64,000 nucleotides of DNA from an uncultured Oleiphilus sp. (GCA_913020245.1 CAJWAD010000003.1:21019-85018); one strand, 5' to 3'. Shown: positions 38,718 through 49,962, counted from the stretch's first letter. The notes: a model not told the origin generated them from the sequence alone. Numbers and translations are program-made.

Positions 38718-38818
38718 AGAGCGTTTTGGTTTCCTATTGATAGTGCGGGTCTGTTCGATACGTAATTTTAGTTGACTGTTTAGTCAGCAAATGCCCGTAA
38801 AAAAACTTATTAAATTAA

Positions 38819-40357
<1,539 letters not shown>

Positions 40358-40392
40358 GTTTGGTATGTAATGTTGTTAGCTTGGACATTAAT

Positions 40393-40429
40393 AGCGGGGC
40401 GGCGTTGGCGTCCCGCTTTTGTTTTTATT
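40393..40429 (+). terminator. Hairpin with T tract between guaB and guaA (terminator or attenuator)
   Basis: AGCGGGGC (40393-40400) pairs with GTCCCGCT (40410-40417), with one G-T pair and a 9-base loop, followed by TTTTGTTTTT. It is a good Rho-independent terminator shape. Since guaB and guaA are usually co-transcribed, it may be partial and set the ratio of the two enzymes. Confidence 0.8.
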
Positions 40430-40444
40430 GAAGGTTAAATACTT

Positions 40445-42028
40445 ATGTCACTAGACGAAAATATCCATGCGCACCGCGTCCTAATTTTAGATTTCGGTTC
40501 TCAATATACCCAGTTAATTGCACGTCGTGTGCGCGAGATTGGTGTCTTTTGTGAGATTCGAGCTTTTGATATGGATGAGCAAGAAATCCGTGCTTATCAA
40601 CCGAAGGCGGTTATCTTGGCTGGTGGGCCGGAATCGGTAACGGGGCACGATACGCCGCGTGCGCCGGCGTGTGTATTCGACCTTGGTGTGCCGGTGCTCG
40701 GGATTTGCTACGGCATGCAAACAATGGCTGCACAGTTGGGTGGCAAAGTGGAGGGCTCTGAAATACAAGAGTTTGGCTACGCACAGATCGAGACGGTAGG
40801 TGAAACGGCACTTTTTGACGATATCCGTGATCATGTCGGTGAACAGGGTGAATCACTGCTCGATGTTTGGATGAGTCACGGTGATAAGGTGACGGTAATG
40901 CCTGAGGGCTTTGTCCTGATGGCCAAAACTGACTCATGCCCGATTGCTGGGATGTGCGACGAATCGCGTCATTTCTATGGTGTGCAGTTCCACCCAGAGG
41001 TAACGCATACCTTGCAAGGTATGCGCATTCTTGAGCACTTTGTGATGCGTATTGCGCAATGCAACGCGCTTTGGACGCCAAGTAAAATCGTTGAAGATGC
41101 AATTGAAACGGTTCGCAAGCAAGTGGGCGATGATCATGTCCTGCTTGGTTTGTCGGGCGGCGTTGATTCGTCAGTGGTGGCGGCTTTACTGCACCGAGCG
41201 ATTGGCAAGCAGCTTACCTGTGTCTTCGTCGATAACGGTTTGCTTCGTTTTAATGAAGGCGATCAAGTTATGCAGATGTTTGCAGACAACATGGGCGTGA
41301 AAGTGGTGAGAGCAGATGCCGAGGAGATGTTTCTATCTCGCCTCATTGGTATTGATGAGCCAGAGCAAAAGCGTAAGATTATTGGTAACACCTTTATTGA
41401 GGTGTTCGATGCCGAGTCATCAAAAATTGATAATGTAAAATGGTTAGCACAAGGCACCATTTACCCCGACGTCATTGAATCGGCGGCCTCAAAAACAGGT
41501 AAAGCCCATGTGATAAAATCGCATCATAATGTGGGGGGCTTGCCAGAGGATATGAAGTTAAAGTTGGTTGAACCTTTGCGTGAGTTATTCAAAGACGAAG
41601 TACGTAAGATCGGGCTTGAATTGGGTCTGCCTTACGACATGGTTTACCGGCACCCATTTCCAGGGCCGGGGTTAGGTGTGCGCATCCTGGGTGAGGTCAA
41701 AAAACAATATGCGGATCTGCTTCGCCGAGCCGATAAAATTTTCATTGAAGAATTGCATAATGCTGATCTTTACCACAAAACAAGCCAGGCATTCGCCGTG
41801 TTTTTACCCGTAAAATCGGTTGGAGTGGTTGGCGACGCGCGGCGATACGAGTATGTCATCGCGTTGCGGGCGGTGGAAACCATCGATTTTATGACCGCAC
41901 GCTGGGCGCATTTACCCTATGATTTCTTAGAACTGGTCTCAAATCGCATTATCAATGAGATTTCGGGTGTGTCTAGGGTGACTTATGATATTTCATCGAA
42001 GCCACCTGCGACCATTGAATGGGAATGA
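40445..42028 (+). CDS. guaA: GMP synthase (glutamine-hydrolysing)
   Basis: 527 residues: an N-terminal class I glutamine amidotransferase domain with the nucleophile in VLGICYGMQ and the His-Glu pair in FHPEVTHT, the PP-loop ATPase domain with [14 protein letters not shown], and the C-terminal dimerisation domain ending KPPATIEWE. It aminates XMP to GMP. The tadA start follows 9 bases after its stop. Confidence 0.98.
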   Translation: MSLDENIHAHRVLILDFGSQYTQLIARRVREIGVFCEIRAFDMDEQEIRAYQPKAVILAGGPESVTGHDTPRAPACVFDLGVPVLGICYGMQTMAAQLGGKVEGSEIQEFGYAQIETVGETALFDDIRDHVGEQGESLLDVWMSHGDKVTVMPEGFVLMAKTDSCPIAGMCDESRHFYGVQFHPEVTHTLQGMRILEHFVMRIAQCNALWTPSKIVEDAIETVRKQVGDDHVLLGLSGGVDSSVVAALLHRAIGKQLTCVFVDNGLLRFNEGDQVMQMFADNMGVKVVRADAEEMFLSRLIGIDEPEQKRKIIGNTFIEVFDAESSKIDNVKWLAQGTIYPDVIESAASKTGKAHVIKSHHNVGGLPEDMKLKLVEPLRELFKDEVRKIGLELGLPYDMVYRHPFPGPGLGVRILGEVKKQYADLLRRADKIFIEELHNADLYHKTSQAFAVFLPVKSVGVVGDARRYEYVIALRAVETIDFMTARWAHLPYDFLELVSNRIINEISGVSRVTYDISSKPPATIEWE

Positions 42029-42037
42029 GCAATAGCT

Positions 42038-42574
42038 ATGGTGCAAGATTCATCTGCTGATGAGAGATGGATGCGCCGGGCGCTTCAGTTGGCAGAATCG
42101 TCTGCCGCTAACAATGAAGTACCTGTGGGCGCGATTGTCGTGTTGGATAACAAGATTATTGGCGAAGGGGCCAATGGTCCTATTGGTCAATGTGACCCAA
42201 CTGCGCACGCGGAAATTCAAGCGTTGCGTGATGCGTGCGAAAAGCAAGCTAACTATCGCTTACCAGGTGCTACACTTTACGTAACGATAGAGCCTTGCAC
42301 CATGTGCGTGGGGGCGATGGTGCATGCACGTATTTCAAGATTAGTGTTTGGTGCAACAGAGCCCAAGTCGGGTGCGGTCGTGAGCCAAAATAATTTGCTC
42401 GCGCATCCTGCGATGAATACGCATATTGAATTTAGTGATGGCGTCTTGGCTGACGAATGTAGTGCAATAATGACCGGATTTTTTGCAAAGCGACGTGATA
42501 AGAAGAAAGCCTTAAAAGAGGCCGTGAATCAAGCAGAATTGACCACAACAACGCAAACCAAAAGGAAGAATTAA
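42038..42574 (+). CDS. tadA: tRNA-specific adenosine deaminase
   Basis: 178 residues with the zinc deaminase motifs HAEIQAL and PCTMCVGAMVHARI. TadA makes inosine 34 in tRNA-Arg(ACG). The C-terminal tail is lysine-rich (about 20 residues). It begins 9 bases after guaA and its stop overlaps the galE start by one base, so guaA, tadA and galE look co-transcribed. Confidence 0.94.
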   Translation: MVQDSSADERWMRRALQLAESSAANNEVPVGAIVVLDNKIIGEGANGPIGQCDPTAHAEIQALRDACEKQANYRLPGATLYVTIEPCTMCVGAMVHARISRLVFGATEPKSGAVVSQNNLLAHPAMNTHIEFSDGVLADECSAIMTGFFAKRRDKKKALKEAVNQAELTTTTQTKRKN

Positions 42575-43584
42575 TGAAGGTATTGGTCACAGGTGGTGCG
42601 GGGTACATCGGAAGCCATGTAGTGAAACAGCTCGGTGAAGCGGGCCATGATATTGTGGTCTACGATAACCTTTCTACAGGTTATGCTTGGGCGGTGAGTT
42701 ATGGTGAACTGATAATCGGTGACTTGGCAGATACGGAAAAGTTAGAGGGTGTGTTTAAGGCGCATGATTTTGAAGCTGTACTCCATTTCGCGGCGCATAT
42801 TGTTGTGCCTGAGTCGGTAGAAAATCCGTTAAAGTATTTTAGAAATAATACGCGCAATACTCTGAACCTTTTGGGTGTCATAGAACAGTTCAAAACACCT
42901 TATCTTGTTTTTTCCTCGACGGCCGCGGTTTATGGTATGCCTGACGAAAAGATCTTGACGGAAGACATGCCACTTGCGCCCATCAATCCTTATGGTGCAT
43001 CGAAGATGATGAGCGAGCAAATGATTCGCGACTTATCGTTTGCGACCAATTTAAAACATGTCATTTTACGTTACTTCAACGTAGCCGGTGCCGATATTCA
43101 AAGTCGCATAGGCCAGGCGACGCCTGAGGCTACACATCTCATCAAAGTAGCATGTGAGTGCGCCAGTGGCGCACGCGCTGGAATGAAAGTGTTCGGAACG
43201 GATTATGAAACGCGTGATGGTACGTGTATACGCGATTATATTCATGTGGATGACCTTGCGAAGGCACATGTCATGGCGCTTGCTTACATGGCACAAGGTG
43301 GTGCATCGGATACTTTAAATTGTGGATATGGTAGCGGTTTCACAGTAAAAGAGGTCATTGATGTAGTGAAAGAAAAGTCAGGTACTGACTTTGCTGTTGA
43401 AGAGGTTGTCCGGCGAGCGGGTGATCCTGACGCGCTGATGGCAGACAACACGCGTATAAAAAAAGTGCTAGCTTGGCAACCCGATTATGAAGATCTTGGC
43501 GTCATCGTGCAATCGGCGCTTGATTGGGAAAGGATTTGGCAAGCGAAAAAAGATGCCGTTGCGCATTCTTCGACTGATCCGTGA
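42574..43584 (+). CDS. galE: UDP-glucose 4-epimerase
   Basis: A 336-residue extended SDR: GGAGYIGSHV cofactor loop at the N terminus, the substrate-site SSTAAVYG strand, and the YGASK catalytic Tyr-Lys pair. The C-terminal part (YIHVDDLAKAHVMAL, RAGDPDALMADN) is typical of GalE. It interconverts UDP-glucose and UDP-galactose and would feed glycan or LPS synthesis. It is the first of four genes that may work together (galE, HIT, GT-like, hydrolase). Confidence 0.93.
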   Translation: MKVLVTGGAGYIGSHVVKQLGEAGHDIVVYDNLSTGYAWAVSYGELIIGDLADTEKLEGVFKAHDFEAVLHFAAHIVVPESVENPLKYFRNNTRNTLNLLGVIEQFKTPYLVFSSTAAVYGMPDEKILTEDMPLAPINPYGASKMMSEQMIRDLSFATNLKHVILRYFNVAGADIQSRIGQATPEATHLIKVACECASGARAGMKVFGTDYETRDGTCIRDYIHVDDLAKAHVMALAYMAQGGASDTLNCGYGSGFTVKEVIDVVKEKSGTDFAVEEVVRRAGDPDALMADNTRIKKVLAWQPDYEDLGVIVQSALDWERIWQAKKDAVAHSSTDP

Positions 43585-43608
43585 TAAAGCAAAGAGGAGT
43601 CTTGCTAG

Positions 43609-44025
43609 ATGTCATTTAAGTTAGATGCAAGGCTTGCGGCCGATACAATAGAAGTTACCGAGTGGCCGTTGTGTAAAGTTCTTCTCATGAATGATGCAAA
43701 TTACCCTTGGCTTATTCTTGTCCCGGTGCTCTCAAATATTCGAGAGCTTTATGAGTTGAGCACTGAACAACGTCAGCAGTTTAACAAAGAGTCTGATCAT
43801 CTTGGTCAGAGCCTTATGGATTTGTTTTCGGGTACAAAGCTTAATGTCGCGGCGCTCGGGAATGTCGTGAGTCAGTTACATATTCATCATGTTGTGCGTT
43901 TTAAAACCGACGTGGCTTGGCCCAGTCCGGTATGGGGTGCACGCCCGCCAAAGCCCTACACAAATGAGGCGCTTGAAGTTTGCTTAGCTAGGTTAGGACC
44001 TTTGAAGAACGCATCATTTTGCTAA
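43609..44025 (+). CDS. HIT family protein
   Basis: A 138-residue protein with the histidine triad written QLHIHHVVRF, which matches the HxHxH-type signature of nucleotide hydrolases and transferases. The N-terminal segment NYPWLILVPVL is typical of bacterial HIT proteins. It could hydrolyse adenylated or nucleotidyl compounds. Starts 24 bases after galE. Substrate unknown. Confidence 0.88.
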   Translation: MSFKLDARLAADTIEVTEWPLCKVLLMNDANYPWLILVPVLSNIRELYELSTEQRQQFNKESDHLGQSLMDLFSGTKLNVAALGNVVSQLHIHHVVRFKTDVAWPSPVWGARPPKPYTNEALEVCLARLGPLKNASFC

Positions 44026-44041
44026 TGTAAGTCAGTGCGTA

Positions 44042-45328
44042 ATGATTGAGCGACACATAGATAAATATCTTGAGCGTTATGCCGAGCCAGAGGCTTCTTT
44101 TAAAAGTACCCCTCAGGCATGTGCCGAATCGGCGCTGGTTATCCCTGCATTTGATGAACCCTATGAGGCCCTTAAATCGATGATACGGGCGCGTGGTGCA
44201 TCGAGCGTACACCTTATTTTCGTCTTAAATGCACCGGAAGGTGCGCCAGAAACGGCAATCGCTCGGACACGCTTGTGTTATCAATATTTATCTAATGACT
44301 TTGTTCTAATGCCGCTTGCAAACAATGTAAGCGCGGTAATTGATGAGGTAGGCCGGGCAATTGTAATCGTTGATCGCTGCAGTCCCAATATGTTGATTCC
44401 AAAAAAACAAGGTGTCGGTTTAGCGAGAAAGATCGGTGGTGATATCGCCTTGCGGCTTTTTAGAGCGGAGGGTGACTCAGCCGTCTCTAATCGTTGGGTT
44501 TTTCAAAGTGATGCTGATGCAGAATTGCCAGCCGAATATTTTGCAACCCCGCCACCCAAAGATAGTGAGAGTGCTTGTGTTTTTCCGTTCGTGCATTACC
44601 CAGAGGACGGCTTTGAGCTTGCGACCAAGCTCTATGATATTCGCTTGCATTACTATGTCGAGCAGTTAAATCTAGCGCAGTCACCCTATGCATTTTTTAC
44701 AATAGGGTCGACCATTGCCGTCTCCGCTCATTACTACGCACAAGTTCGAGGTGTGCCGAAACGTTCAGCGGGTGAAGATTTTTATTTATTGAACAAACTT
44801 CGCAAACTCGGGGTGATTCGTCAGGCAGCTAAACCAACATTGGGTATCCAAGCTCGGGCGAGCGCTCGCGTACCATTTGGCACTGGACCTGCTATCTCCA
44901 AGATACAAAATACTGCAGACCCCATACGTAATTACACCTATTATCACCCCGATAGTTTTAAGATACTTGCCGTGTTGTTAGAGAGTGTTCGAACCTTACC
45001 TATTAATATGTTTAAACAAGAAATACTAACGGAAATACTAACTCGCAGTACTGTGCTTAGTGAGAAGCAAGTTGCGCATTTGCTTGATTCGCTTAGTATT
45101 GAGAAGTTTTTTGGACATATAGCTAAACAAGGAAAAAACGGAATACCCGCAAGTAAACGACTAGAGCATTTCCATAACTGGTTTGATGCGTTTAAAACAC
45201 TTAAGTTTATTCATTACTTACGAGATCATCATTTTCCAAACCTTGCTCTACGCGAGCTTTTAGCTGAAGATATCCCGCTAGGTAACTCTTTGCATGACAT
45301 GATGCTTTCAGTTAATGCAGCACATTAA
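44042..45328 (+). CDS. GT-A-like glycosyltransferase family protein
   Basis: A 428-residue protein that begins as a GT2-like domain: SALVIPAFDEPYEALKSM, a DxD site in FQSDADAELPAEYF, and a GEDFYLLNKL motif that may hold the catalytic base. KKQGVGLARKIGGDIAL and RASARVPFGTGP are distinctive and I cannot place them in a named family. The C-terminal 130 residues look helical and could be an added domain. The donor sugar is unknown; galE four genes upstream suggests UDP-hexose. It overlaps the following hydrolase gene by 14 bases. Confidence 0.75.
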   Translation: MIERHIDKYLERYAEPEASFKSTPQACAESALVIPAFDEPYEALKSMIRARGASSVHLIFVLNAPEGAPETAIARTRLCYQYLSNDFVLMPLANNVSAVIDEVGRAIVIVDRCSPNMLIPKKQGVGLARKIGGDIALRLFRAEGDSAVSNRWVFQSDADAELPAEYFATPPPKDSESACVFPFVHYPEDGFELATKLYDIRLHYYVEQLNLAQSPYAFFTIGSTIAVSAHYYAQVRGVPKRSAGEDFYLLNKLRKLGVIRQAAKPTLGIQARASARVPFGTGPAISKIQNTADPIRNYTYYHPDSFKILAVLLESVRTLPINMFKQEILTEILTRSTVLSEKQVAHLLDSLSIEKFFGHIAKQGKNGIPASKRLEHFHNWFDAFKTLKFIHYLRDHHFPNLALRELLAEDIPLGNSLHDMMLSVNAAH

Positions 45329-46259
45329 AACGGTACAGGAGCATAGACGAGATTTGGCCTCTTTACATATAGAGAATCTAGAGCTTTGGGAATATGAGGT
45401 GTCAGGTGGCTTTAAGTTACGTGGGTACTACACCCCGCCGACAGGAAAACCTGTGCTTCATTTTATTCATGGCAACGGTTTTTGTGGGCTCGTCTACGAA
45501 AAATTATTAGCACCGCTACAAGAGCATTTTGATCTCTTTTTAAGCGATGCGCAGGGGCATGGCAATAGTGATGATGGGCCTGAATTTACTCATTGGCGAC
45601 AGAGTGCTGACTATTTTTCGGAAGCGTGGCAGTTCTTTTCGCCGATGTGGCAAAATGTAACGCATATTGCCTGTGGTCATAGTTTTGGTGCAGTGAACAC
45701 GATTCTAATGATGGCAAAACATCGAGACTTATTTGACCGTGCCATATTGCTCGATCCAATCATCATGCCGCCTCTTGATGCCTTTGTTGCAACGACCCTA
45801 GGGTCTCTTGGTTTATCGCGTTATTTGCCGATGGTCAAGCAGGCGGCCGATCGGACCACTTTTTGGCCGGATAAAGATTCGCTGTGGGATTATTTTCATG
45901 AACGCGGTGTATTTCGGGGGTGGGATGAACAGTGCTTAAAGTCATATCTTACGCATGCGATTCGGGAAGACGAGGAAGGCTATTTTTTAAAATGTCCGCC
46001 CCGAATCGAAGCTGCAGTTTTTGGCAGTTATGCTAAAAATTTATGGGACTCAATTAAACGTATTAACAAACCAGTTTCTGTTTTGTACGGTGATAGCACC
46101 TACGGTTTTTTGCTGCGTTCGATTGATAAGCTCGAGCAAGTGAACTCAAATTTCGAGTGCGCAGCTGTGTCGGGGGGACACTGTTTCATGATGGAAGATA
46201 GTCATGCGTCTTCCGATTTGTTGTTGAATAAACTGCTGAATCGAGACAAAGAGAGTTGA
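45315..46259 (+). CDS. Alpha/beta hydrolase
   Basis: 314 residues with the hydrolase fold: oxyanion region HFIHGNGFCG, nucleophile S123 in CGHSFGAV, an aspartate in LYGDSTYGF and the histidine in SGGHCFMMED. The start is 14 bases inside the preceding glycosyltransferase-like gene, indicating translational coupling. Substrate unknown. A terminator overlaps the last codons. Confidence 0.87.
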   Translation: MQHIKTVQEHRRDLASLHIENLELWEYEVSGGFKLRGYYTPPTGKPVLHFIHGNGFCGLVYEKLLAPLQEHFDLFLSDAQGHGNSDDGPEFTHWRQSADYFSEAWQFFSPMWQNVTHIACGHSFGAVNTILMMAKHRDLFDRAILLDPIIMPPLDAFVATTLGSLGLSRYLPMVKQAADRTTFWPDKDSLWDYFHERGVFRGWDEQCLKSYLTHAIREDEEGYFLKCPPRIEAAVFGSYAKNLWDSIKRINKPVSVLYGDSTYGFLLRSIDKLEQVNSNFECAAVSGGHCFMMEDSHASSDLLLNKLLNRDKES

Positions 46260-46284
46260 ATGTAACCGCTCTCTTTGCCCTTTT
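46247..46284 (+). terminator. Rho-independent terminator after the hydrolase gene
   Basis: CAAAGAGAG (46247-46255) pairs perfectly with CTCTCTTTG (46269-46277) around a 13-base loop, followed by CCCTTTTTA. The left arm runs through the end of the coding sequence. The T tract faces the plus strand, so it ends the galE-to-hydrolase transcript. Confidence 0.85.
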
Positions 46285-46294
46285 TATTTACGCG

Positions 46295-47566
46295 TTAACG
46301 AAACTTGCGGCGAATATTTAGTTTTGCGTCATTGGTGATGTGGCGCACAAAATGTCTAAACGTTTTAGGTGCTGGTTGTGGCGGGAGCCCGGCGCCGAGA
46401 CGGATTATTTGCCAATAATAAAAACCAATTTGGCCAAAGCCATTGATGGCTTTTATCAGGTTTGACGAACTATTGTTGCCCCAAAACCCTTTACCTAAGA
46501 CCAGTTGATGTTCGAAATCGTCTAATTTTTCTATATTGCCCTCAATTAGATCTCGTGATGCATTAACTTGCGTGCAAAGAGGACGCGCTAACCCTACCAC
46601 ATCAATTTCTTTCTTTTTCACCGAGTTTTCCATGACGTCTCGTGAACGAAAACCGCCGGTCACCATCAAGGGTATTTTTGCAGCCTCGCGAATACGCTCG
46701 GCATACTCAATGAAATAAGCTTCGCGCTTGCGGGTACTTTCGCGCACTTCGGTCGGCTCAACACCAATTAAACTCAACTGTTCATAAGTGCCGCCGGAGA
46801 TCTCTAGCAAGTCGATACTCGCTTCGCCGAGCCATGTTGCAACTTGTTCTGAGTCTTCAAGTGAAAAACCGCCCTTTTGGAAATCGGCAGAGTTCAATTT
46901 TACGCCAATCGGGTAATCAGGCCCAACCGACTCTCTGACAGCACTTACGATTTCTCTCAACAAGCGGGCACGATTTTCGAGTGACCCACCCCATTTATCC
47001 GTGCGTTGATTTATTTTGGGAGATAAAAATTGGCTGAGTAAATAGCCATGCGCCGCATGCACCTGTACGCCGTTAAAGCCGGCCTCTTTTACTAAGGCGG
47101 CGGAGTTTGCAAACCGTTGTATGACCTCTTGAATATCGTCCTCTGTCATCGCACGTGGTTTACCGAAATTGCCCATCAGTTCCAGTTGAATGTCGGAGGG
47201 CGACAAGGGTTCACGGTTCACCATTTTAGGACATTGGCGTCCCGGATGATTCAGTTGTACCCATAGTTGGTTACCCCCAACTTGACCTCGTTCAGCCCAT
47301 TCTTTAAACAGGTCAAGTGCACTGTCATCTTCTAACACGACGTTACCTGCTCGTTCTAAGTAGCGAGGGTCAACAAGCACATTCCCTGTTATATGAAGTC
47401 CTGTGCCGCCGCGTGACCAGGTTTCGTAAAGACGAATGAGTTCTGGTGTAGGACGGTCATATTTATCTGCCAGACCTTCGGTCATTGCACTTTTTGCAAG
47501 GCGGTTAGGCAAGCTGGCGCCACAAGGTAATGCTAGTTCTTCTGCGAGAGGGGATGTATTAGTCAC
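46295..47566 (-). CDS. NADH:flavin oxidoreductase / old yellow enzyme family
   Basis: 423 residues of a TIM-barrel OYE. HAAHGYLLSQFLSPKINQRTDKWGGS is the FMN-domain and active-site signature, LLEISGGTYEQ and MVTGGFRSRD the later strands. There is no added FAD/4Fe-4S domain, so it is the short type that reduces activated alkenes with NAD(P)H. The C-terminal part ends in a basic helix. The physiological substrate is not indicated by neighbours. Confidence 0.88.
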   Translation of the reverse strand: MTNTSPLAEELALPCGASLPNRLAKSAMTEGLADKYDRPTPELIRLYETWSRGGTGLHITGNVLVDPRYLERAGNVVLEDDSALDLFKEWAERGQVGGNQLWVQLNHPGRQCPKMVNREPLSPSDIQLELMGNFGKPRAMTEDDIQEVIQRFANSAALVKEAGFNGVQVHAAHGYLLSQFLSPKINQRTDKWGGSLENRARLLREIVSAVRESVGPDYPIGVKLNSADFQKGGFSLEDSEQVATWLGEASIDLLEISGGTYEQLSLIGVEPTEVRESTRKREAYFIEYAERIREAAKIPLMVTGGFRSRDVMENSVKKKEIDVVGLARPLCTQVNASRDLIEGNIEKLDDFEHQLVLGKGFWGNNSSSNLIKAINGFGQIGFYYWQIIRLGAGLPPQPAPKTFRHFVRHITNDAKLNIRRKFR

Positions 47567-47678
47567 GGGTAGCTACTTTTCTCTTTATTGTTAAGGGTAA
47601 GCACCTAGGCAGGCGCTTATGTTTTGTGATGAGTTTCACTATAATTGCCAGCTTTTGCAAGTTTAAAGAGATGTAATC

Positions 47679-48605
47679 ATGCGCGATGAGACGGTTTTAT
47701 ATCAGCAAACAAGTGACTTCGTTAGCGTCTTGGCGCAATGCCAAGCGCTTGGTATAACGGTGGTGTCAGCGCGAGAAAATGAACTGATCTTGGCATTGCC
47801 ATACAGTGAGGCAATTATCGGGAACCCAGAAAGTAAGGTGATTCATGGTGGTGCTATCACGACCTTGATGGATACTGCAGCCGGTGCCGGCGTGTTGTGT
47901 GCTATGCCAGATTTTGAGTTGTGTCCTACATTAGACTTACGCGTTGATTACATGCGATCAGCGAAACCTAATCAAAGGGTTTTTGCGCGCGCGAGTTGTT
48001 ATCGCGTGACATCCAATATTCTATTTATGCGTTGCGAGGCTTATCAGATCGATCGCACTGTTGCTCATTGTGTGGCTACTTTTGTGAGAATGGGGGCGAA
48101 AGGTATTCCAAACCTTGAGGTGATGACCGAAGGATTTACGCTACCTTCGTTTCCCAAGGTGAACTCAACTGAAGTCGATTTCGCTTCAGTGCGGGAGCGC
48201 GCTATAGCTAAAGCGGATAATAGGGTTTTGATTGAAGCAATTCCCTATGCACGTCATATCGGTATCGACTTTGTTTACAGTGATGACACTCAGACTTTCA
48301 TGTTGACGCGCCAAGCCGGTAATATCGGAAATCCAATCTTACCGGCGATTCATGGTGGCGTCATAGGTGGCTTTATGGAGCTCTCTAGTGCGCTTCATTT
48401 ATTGGCGACTAACGCCGCGAAAACCTACCCGAAGATTATTGATTTCTCAGTCGATTATCTCCGAGCGGGTGCCGATACAGATACATTTGCCTTCTGCGAA
48501 GTAACGCGGCAGGGTGGCAGAGTCGCAAATGTTGAAGTACATGCTTGGCAAGAGTGTCGTGATGAGCCTATTGCACTGGCCCGCGCGCATTTTCTACTCG
48601 AATAA
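47679..48605 (+). CDS. Tandem hot-dog thioesterase (two PaaI-like domains in one chain)
   Basis: 308 residues made of two PaaI-type hot-dog domains, about 10-150 and 170-305. Each carries the helix motif: VIHGGAITTLMDTAAGAG in the first and AIHGGVIGGFMELSSALH in the second. The first has Asp and the second Glu at the likely catalytic position. PaaI domains normally dimerise, so this is a fused dimer. Acyl-CoA substrate unknown. It stands alone upstream of the convergent propeller gene. Confidence 0.88.
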   Translation: MRDETVLYQQTSDFVSVLAQCQALGITVVSARENELILALPYSEAIIGNPESKVIHGGAITTLMDTAAGAGVLCAMPDFELCPTLDLRVDYMRSAKPNQRVFARASCYRVTSNILFMRCEAYQIDRTVAHCVATFVRMGAKGIPNLEVMTEGFTLPSFPKVNSTEVDFASVRERAIAKADNRVLIEAIPYARHIGIDFVYSDDTQTFMLTRQAGNIGNPILPAIHGGVIGGFMELSSALHLLATNAAKTYPKIIDFSVDYLRAGADTDTFAFCEVTRQGGRVANVEVHAWQECRDEPIALARAHFLLE

Positions 48606-48638
48606 TACGCGCGCGTTAATAACTATCAAAACTATCAA

Positions 48639-49781
48639 CTAGTGTCCTGCGGTTGCCGTGTTACCCGTGTCATAACTGAAGATATGGTAGGGTCCATTTT
48701 GTGCAATATAGCTGTCAGGTTTCATGATGACATGATGCAACGCGCTTGATGTTACAAACAGCTTGCCATCGGGGCCAAAACTAAACCCATCAGGCCACCG
48801 CAACCGCTCATCTTTTATCAAGGTTTTCATTTCACCTTGAGGACTCATTTTGATGATTGCAGAGTGCTCTAGAGCGGAAATATAGATATTGCCCTCGTTA
48901 TCGGTGGTTAAACCATCGCTCATTGTTTTCTCGGCAAATACTTCTACTCGCGCTGCAAGCTCTTGTGGCCCAAGGTAGATATTATCCAAGTCCGCTACCC
49001 GAACTCGATGTAAATGTTCATCGGTCACCGGCGCAAAATAGAGCCACTCTTCATTGCGGTCTAGCGCAATAGAATCCACCCCCGGACGAATTGCAAATAC
49101 GCCAAACATAAGCATTTTTTCGCCATCAACAACCGGTATGTAATGATCAGCTTCAACGGAAGCATGATTAGCTAGGGTGCGCCGCGCCGTTTGGCTTTCG
49201 ACGTCGTAAACAATTAATGCGGGGTTCAGACCAAGAATACTTGCGTCTGCAATGTAAATGCGTTTACCGTCATGACTGACTTGGAAGTCATTCAGATGTG
49301 AGCCTAAACCTGCAATATCGGAATGGAACTCATAGCGATGTACGATGTTCATCGTCGTTAGATCAATCGCGACTATTTTCGGTTGACCATGCCCATGATT
49401 GGCATAATCTAGAAGCCAAAGCCGGTTTTTTTGATCGATTCGAAGCGAGAGCACGCTTTGTAAGTCAATTGGTTCATCAGAACTAAACTGTAGAGGTTGT
49501 GCTTCCCCATCAATGAGTTCTGCCAGATTGTATTCCGGGTTGCCTTCTGGATGAAAACTAAAGAAAATGCGACCCGATTCTGAAACCGCGATATTGCCCG
49601 GTGGATAATCAAGTTCTGTGACGACACCTAATGCAGAGGTAGGCTGTGACGCATCGCTGCTGCGATCAGGAAAGGCTTCGCCCCCGCCGTATCGCATATC
49701 CATGAAAACGGCACTGAAGCCGATAAGGACCACGACAGAAAACATACCAATAACAAGAATGCGCAACATACTTTTCGCCAA
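48639..49781 (-). CDS. L-dopachrome tautomerase-related / major royal jelly protein-like propeller
   Basis: 380 residues with an N-terminal membrane anchor or signal (about 6-28) and a repeated beta-propeller region. Recurrent strands such as NRLWLLDYAN, KRIYIADAS and NEEWLYFAPVT fit the MRJP/Yellow fold found in some bacteria. The mature part should lie outside the inner membrane. Its activity is unknown; related names (dopachrome) come from insect proteins and should not be taken as function. Confidence 0.8.
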   Translation of the reverse strand: MAKSMLRILVIGMFSVVVLIGFSAVFMDMRYGGGEAFPDRSSDASQPTSALGVVTELDYPPGNIAVSESGRIFFSFHPEGNPEYNLAELIDGEAQPLQFSSDEPIDLQSVLSLRIDQKNRLWLLDYANHGHGQPKIVAIDLTTMNIVHRYEFHSDIAGLGSHLNDFQVSHDGKRIYIADASILGLNPALIVYDVESQTARRTLANHASVEADHYIPVVDGEKMLMFGVFAIRPGVDSIALDRNEEWLYFAPVTDEHLHRVRVADLDNIYLGPQELAARVEVFAEKTMSDGLTTDNEGNIYISALEHSAIIKMSPQGEMKTLIKDERLRWPDGFSFGPDGKLFVTSSALHHVIMKPDSYIAQNGPYHIFSYDTGNTATAGH

Positions 49782-49849
49782 AATTTAAATTATCAACGCC
49801 CCATTTAACCACAAGCTTTCGGCTAGCCGTGAGTAATTATTTTTTAGGC

Positions 49850-49877
49850 CTTGAAAGCTAAATAATTGACCCAACAT
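49850..49877 (+). promoter_or_regulatory. Putative sigma32 heat-shock promoter of htpG
   Basis: CTTGAAA at 49850-49856 is an exact match to the sigma32 -35 consensus. After a 13-base spacer comes CCCAACAT (49870-49877), close to the -10 consensus CCCCATNT. The htpG start codon is about 85 bases downstream, so a leader of roughly 75-80 bases is predicted. htpG is a standard heat-shock gene, which supports the call. Confidence 0.75.
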
Positions 49878-49962
49878 TATTAATCTTAAAATTCTAGTCT
49901 TACCCGTGAACGTTTAAGACTGCAAACCATTCAGCTTGATTAAGTAAATAGAGAGAGTTTCT

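Noticed and set aside
40611..41102. A 163-residue frame opposite guaA
   Set aside because: Antisense shadow, no start signal and no family resemblance.
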